Origin: Isohypsibius dastychi
Taxonomy: Eukaryota; Tardigrada; Eutardigrada; Parachela; Isohypsibiidae
DNA: 10,901 nt
Assembly: GCA_034696485.1 (NCBI GenBank)
Contig: JAQIWT010001410.1
Span: 1 to 10,901 of the forward strand
Direction: 5' to 3'
Shown: one piece after another, positions 8,203 through 10,901 of the stretch
Numbering within the stretch: position 1 is the stretch's first letter
Layout: the number at the start of each line of letters is the position of its first letter
Program-made: the position numbers and the translations under genes
Notes under the pieces: generated by a model
Told to the model about the DNA's origin: nothing
What the model saw: only the letters and a program-made list of their open reading frames with translations
Databases searched by the model: none

Positions 8203-9534
8203 ATGACGCTGATGTACCTGGAGGATTACCTGGAGCTAGTTTCATTTCTTCCCCAGGAATTCAAGGAACGGTTAACCAAGGTGCGCGAACTGGATTTGGA
8301 GGCCAGTAATCGCCGTGATAACATCGAAAAGCTGAAAATTCAGTTGTTCAAGCCTTTGGGAAGTCATGGCCAGCCAGACAGTACTCCTGCAATCGACAGG
8401 ACATCTGTTACGGCCCAGATTAATTCCGAATATGACAAAGTAGTTCAAGTGAGTTCTGATAGTTTAGAAATTTTTGCCTACATAATTTGAATTGTGGGTT
8501 TGGTGAGAACTGCTGCAAGGCGGATCTGTGGTCGGAAATAGCCATGAAATTTTGTTTCTAAATGAAAGGATCTCCAGTGGCAATACCCTGATTTTCATGA
8601 CGATACTGTGAAAAACCAAACCTAACCATTTTATGGATTTTAGCTGGGTGTGGAAAAGGTCAAGATCGTCAGCGGACTCGAGGAATTAATGCTCCGTTAC
8701 AACAAACGACTTATGGCTGACACTGAAAAGTTCAAGTTGGAGCTCGAAGCAGATAATCCTGGAATCACGGAAAGCTTAGAACACCGAGCCGAACTTGAGA
8801 TGAAGAATCAAAGAGAAAATGTATCGGGGAAAGTTTCATCAGATATCCCCCGGGTTCCCAGTTCCCGTCGCGCTACCGACGTAGGACTGATCGTGGCTTT
8901 ACAACGCAAACAGTTGCTCCAGTCATCATCCAGTCGACCGGTTATGGCCAAACCGGCGGTTGTTCCAGTTGACAACAGTCCAGCTTCTCGGCGAGTAGCC
9001 ACAACACCCGGTGGAGGATCTGGAATGTTGGCTCGCGCTGCTTCTCAGGCTATTGCTGCCACCCAGCAGATGCAACATGGAAGAAGGACAGCCAGTATGA
9101 AAGCCAGCTACGAGGCCGCCCTGAAAGGTTCCGGAAGTCGTGACCAGTCCACGGATTATGTGGAACCGGCCCACCCGGCTCGCCCAGACCGGAAGAGGAA
9201 TTCTCGCCGAAAGGCCGATGCTGATTCTTCAGTCGAACCCGCTGGAGATGCGGGAGACGAGGATAAACAGTTGTACTGTTTCTGCAAACAACCGTCTTTC
9301 GGATTTATGGTTGCTTGTGATGACGAAAGCTGCCCCATTGAGTGGTTTCACGGAAACTGTGTTGGAGTTCAAGATAGTGGCACAGTGGAAGGGCGAACCT
9401 GGTATTGTTTACCCTGTCAAGAAAAGCGGAATGCTCGTAAAGGGAAACCTGCGAAGGCTGAGATCAAGACTGAACCTGGACTGAGAATGGAGGTCACCAG
9501 CAAGTTCGCCAAAAAACCACGCAAGCCTCGTTGA
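8203..9534 (+). CDS. ING3: ING3, PHD-finger subunit of the NuA4/TIP60 histone acetyltransferase complex
   Basis: Two exons, 8203-8448 and 8644-9534, with donor CAA|GTGAGT, acceptor TTTTAG and a 195-nt intron, give 378 aa (human 418). The N-terminal ING domain starts MTLMYLEDYLELVSFLPQEF (human MLYLEDYLEMIEQLPMDL) and closes with KFKLELEADNPGITESLEHR, nearly identical to human ING3. An ING3-specific segment, AASQAIAATQQMQHGRRTAS then MKASYEA, matches the human AAAQAVQATAQMKEGRRTSSLKASYEA. A basic nuclear-signal-like patch (RPDRKRNSRRK) precedes the C-terminal C4HC3 PHD finger (YCFCKQPSFGFMVACDDESC, then PIEWFHGNCVG...WYCLPC), about residues 290-340, which in the family reads H3K4me3. The Tyr, Met and Trp of the aromatic cage are present. 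The usual Tyr-Gly-Glu-Met reads Phe-Gly-Phe-Met, and the loop before the last Cys pair is about three residues longer. The start could also be the second ATG at 8212, which aligns exactly with human. Confidence 0.95.
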
Positions 9535-9750
9535 GGTCGCAGTGATTTAGTCAACGTTGTTATGCTTCAATTTCCCGAAGGTTTGTTTTATGTGTTAATT
9601 AGTTATGATATTTATTCTTTCCGATTTTACCCGTCATATGCACCCTGATTTCCAATAGACAGATGATATCACAGTTCAATGCTGTACATTCACGCTTTCA
9701 AACAATAATAATAAGCACACGCAAACTCCTTGTGAGAAATCCTTGAACGT
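9535..9750. other. Shared 3' interval between convergent ING3 and TMEM126-like genes
   Basis: Only 216 bases separate the two stop codons, so both 3' UTRs and poly(A) sites lie here or overlap the neighbour. On the plus strand there is only a weak AATAATAATAAG run near 9704-9715. On the minus strand there is an AATAAA at 9616-9611. Confidence 0.5.
9611..9616 (-). terminator. Candidate poly(A) signal for the TMEM126-like gene
   Basis: AATAAA on the minus strand, about 135 bases past that gene's stop codon and within 80 bases of the ING3 stop on the other strand. It is an exact hexamer, but the cleavage site is not known. Confidence 0.4.
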
Positions 9751-10634
9751 TTAGTCGCTTTTCTGCTCCGGCTTTGCGACCACTCGCCTCTGCGCGCCGA
9801 GTAAACTATCGACAAACCTTCCTTCTTGGATTCTTTGGTCGGGAACTGGCCCATGTTTTCTTTCGAGGGCAAGCAGTTTGTCCATGGACCACATTTGCGA
9901 ATAAACACCCAGCACGGCAACTGCTACTTGGAAGACGCTCATTCCAACCAAAGCCGGTCCCATTTTTCTGTTCAAACCGCTTTTGAAGAAATTGTATACA
10001 GCCCTTGGTTCATTCGGTCTTGGTACCGCTTCCGTGGAGTACTGGCCGGCGAGAAATAGATTGAAAACGGACTGGGCCAGCATCGGAAATCCAATTCCTC
10101 CGATAAGCTGACCAACTATTCCCCGCATCTCCAGACAAACAGGACAAACTCTGGTACTGACGTGGTTCCACTGCTGCATAATTGGCTCCGTAATAAATGC
10201 GTAACTGACGAGTCCCAAACAAGCTGAAGGAACCACGTTCGCGGTAGCAAATGCCGTCACAAAGCCCTTAGCGCGGAGCCGTAAAAACTTGCGATATTTC
10301 AGCATGATGAACAGATTTGTCATGCTGGCTGCAACGCCCATGGCAGCACTTCCGTACATAAGTGGATACCTGAAACAAACATCCCATATTCAAGAGTGAA
10401 CGAACAGGTACGGAGCTTCTTCGCCTAGACTTCAAACAAATCAAACCAAGAAATTTTCAACTTTGCGAAATTCTAGGCGTTTCCTTACATTTCATATGCC
10501 GGATTCCACTTCTTTATCCACAGCCAACGCCTGTCATCCAAAGCATCAGCTGACTCCCGTTTCGTCGGGATAGATCTTACATCAGGCACCGCCAGTAGTT
10601 CTTGAGCCGTAGTATTTCTGCCGCCGAAAACCAT
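9751..10634 (-). CDS. TMEM126: TMEM126-family mitochondrial inner-membrane protein
   Basis: Two exons, 10634-10489 and 10369-9751, with donor AT|GTAAGG and acceptor TTTCAG, give about 254 aa (human TMEM126A is 195). The family comprises complex I assembly factors. The best match is around VCPVCLEMRGIVGQLIGGIG, FPMLAQSVFNLFLAGQYSTE and AVPRP (human CETC...GLVIGGLYPVFLAIPVNGGLAARYQSALLP), including the CxxC pair. Four hydrophobic segments follow one another in exon 2: YGSAAMGVAASMTNLFIML, a stretch holding NVVPSACLGLVSYAF, IVGQLIGGIGFPMLAQSVF and LVGMSVFQVAVAVLGVY. A charged tail of about 45 residues after the last one (...GPVPDQRIQEGRF...) is longer than in human. The start at 10634 (MVFGGRN) fits the family's N-terminal length. 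The frame stays open upstream to an ATG at 10820, but that stretch looks like 5' UTR. I cannot tell A from B paralogue. Confidence 0.78.
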
Positions 10635-10830
10635 GTTGGAAGGTACACACTTGCTTGCAGCGCAGTCGTTGAGCACTTCTATGCTAAGAAGAAATGCAAG
10701 ACAACTATATCGTACTGCAGAAACGTAGAAAACAGAACACTCCACAAACCATGAGCACGGGACGGGACAGAAAATCCAAAAAGCGGTTTGTTTAGAATGT
10801 TGTGGTTTTCCTAAATTCAACCGAAGTAGG

Positions 10831-10901
10831 GCTTGGACGAGCCCGATCCGGACTCGATTTTTACGAGTTCGGACTCGTTTGAAAACGAGTCCGGACTCAC
10901 T
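10831..10901. repeat. Hairpin-forming CGGACTCG repeat at the right edge
   Basis: About 70 bases built from one short unit in both orientations. TCCGGACTCG is at 10847-10856, TTCGGACTCG at 10868-10877, and TCCGGACTC at 10890-10898. The complements are ACGAGT at 10863-10868 and ACGAGTCCGG at 10885-10894. CGGACTCGTTT (10870-10880) and AAACGAGTCCG (10883-10893) make an 11-bp perfect stem with a 2-base loop, and GAGTCCGGACTC (10887-10898) is a perfect palindrome. It looks like the end of a repeat or mobile element that continues beyond the window. Confidence 0.65.

Noticed and set aside
8449-8490. A short ING3 product ending in the intron (...VSSDSLEIFAYII)
   Set aside because: It arises from reading past a strong GTGAGT donor. 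The next exon continues the ING domain in frame.
8808-9338. Minus-strand open frames opposite ING3
   Set aside because: They are antisense shadows of a well-conserved coding exon, with no family match or splice signals of their own.
10485-10820. TMEM126-like protein starting at the upstream in-frame ATG at 10820
   Set aside because: The extra 62 residues are hydrophobic and Cys-rich with no family counterpart, while the start at 10634 matches the family's N-terminal length.
1-10901. A new multi-gene system, CRISPR array or biosynthetic cluster
   Set aside because: The genes are spliced single-copy-type eukaryotic housekeeping genes with unrelated roles. No spaced repeat arrays or linked functions are visible.

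Overview
This window is eukaryotic nuclear DNA from an animal with a compact genome. Five spliced protein-coding genes fit into 10.9 kb. Most introns are 48-134 nt, the longest 195 nt, with GT...AG borders that I placed by matching reading frames to known protein families. I recognised families from memory, with no database search. The organism cannot be fixed from the sequence. Moderate GC, short introns and a full metazoan gene set (intraflagellar transport, ING3, eIF2D, TMEM126) would suit a tardigrade or another small ecdysozoan, but that is a guess.

Layout, left to right. (1) Minus strand, 1-1277: the 5' eight exons of IFT38/CLUAP1, an intraflagellar transport B subunit, cut by the left edge. 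(2) Minus strand, 1713-2866: NSE4, a kleisin of the SMC5/6 complex, in two exons and complete. (3) 3247-3692: a probable tRNA-derived SINE in the divergent interval. (4) Plus strand, 3800-6085: eIF2D, nine exons, with one junction (exon 2/3) that is a base out of frame. (5) 6638-7945: a 1,308-bp pogo-like DNA transposon with 52-bp terminal inverted repeats, TA flanks and a dead transposase. (6) Plus strand, 8203-9534: ING3, two exons, with its N-terminal ING domain and C-terminal PHD finger. (7) Minus strand, 9751-10634: a TMEM126-family mitochondrial membrane protein, two exons, convergent with ING3. (8) 10831-10901: a dense hairpin-forming repeat running off the right edge.

The genes are unrelated housekeeping functions (cilium, chromosome maintenance, translation, chromatin, mitochondrion) and do not form a pathway. 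I see no novel multi-gene system. The points most worth checking are the eIF2D frame gap, the many splice donors with T at intron position +3, a 54-nt stop-free intron in eIF2D, the contrast between well-kept transposon ends and a decayed transposase, and the repeat at the right edge.
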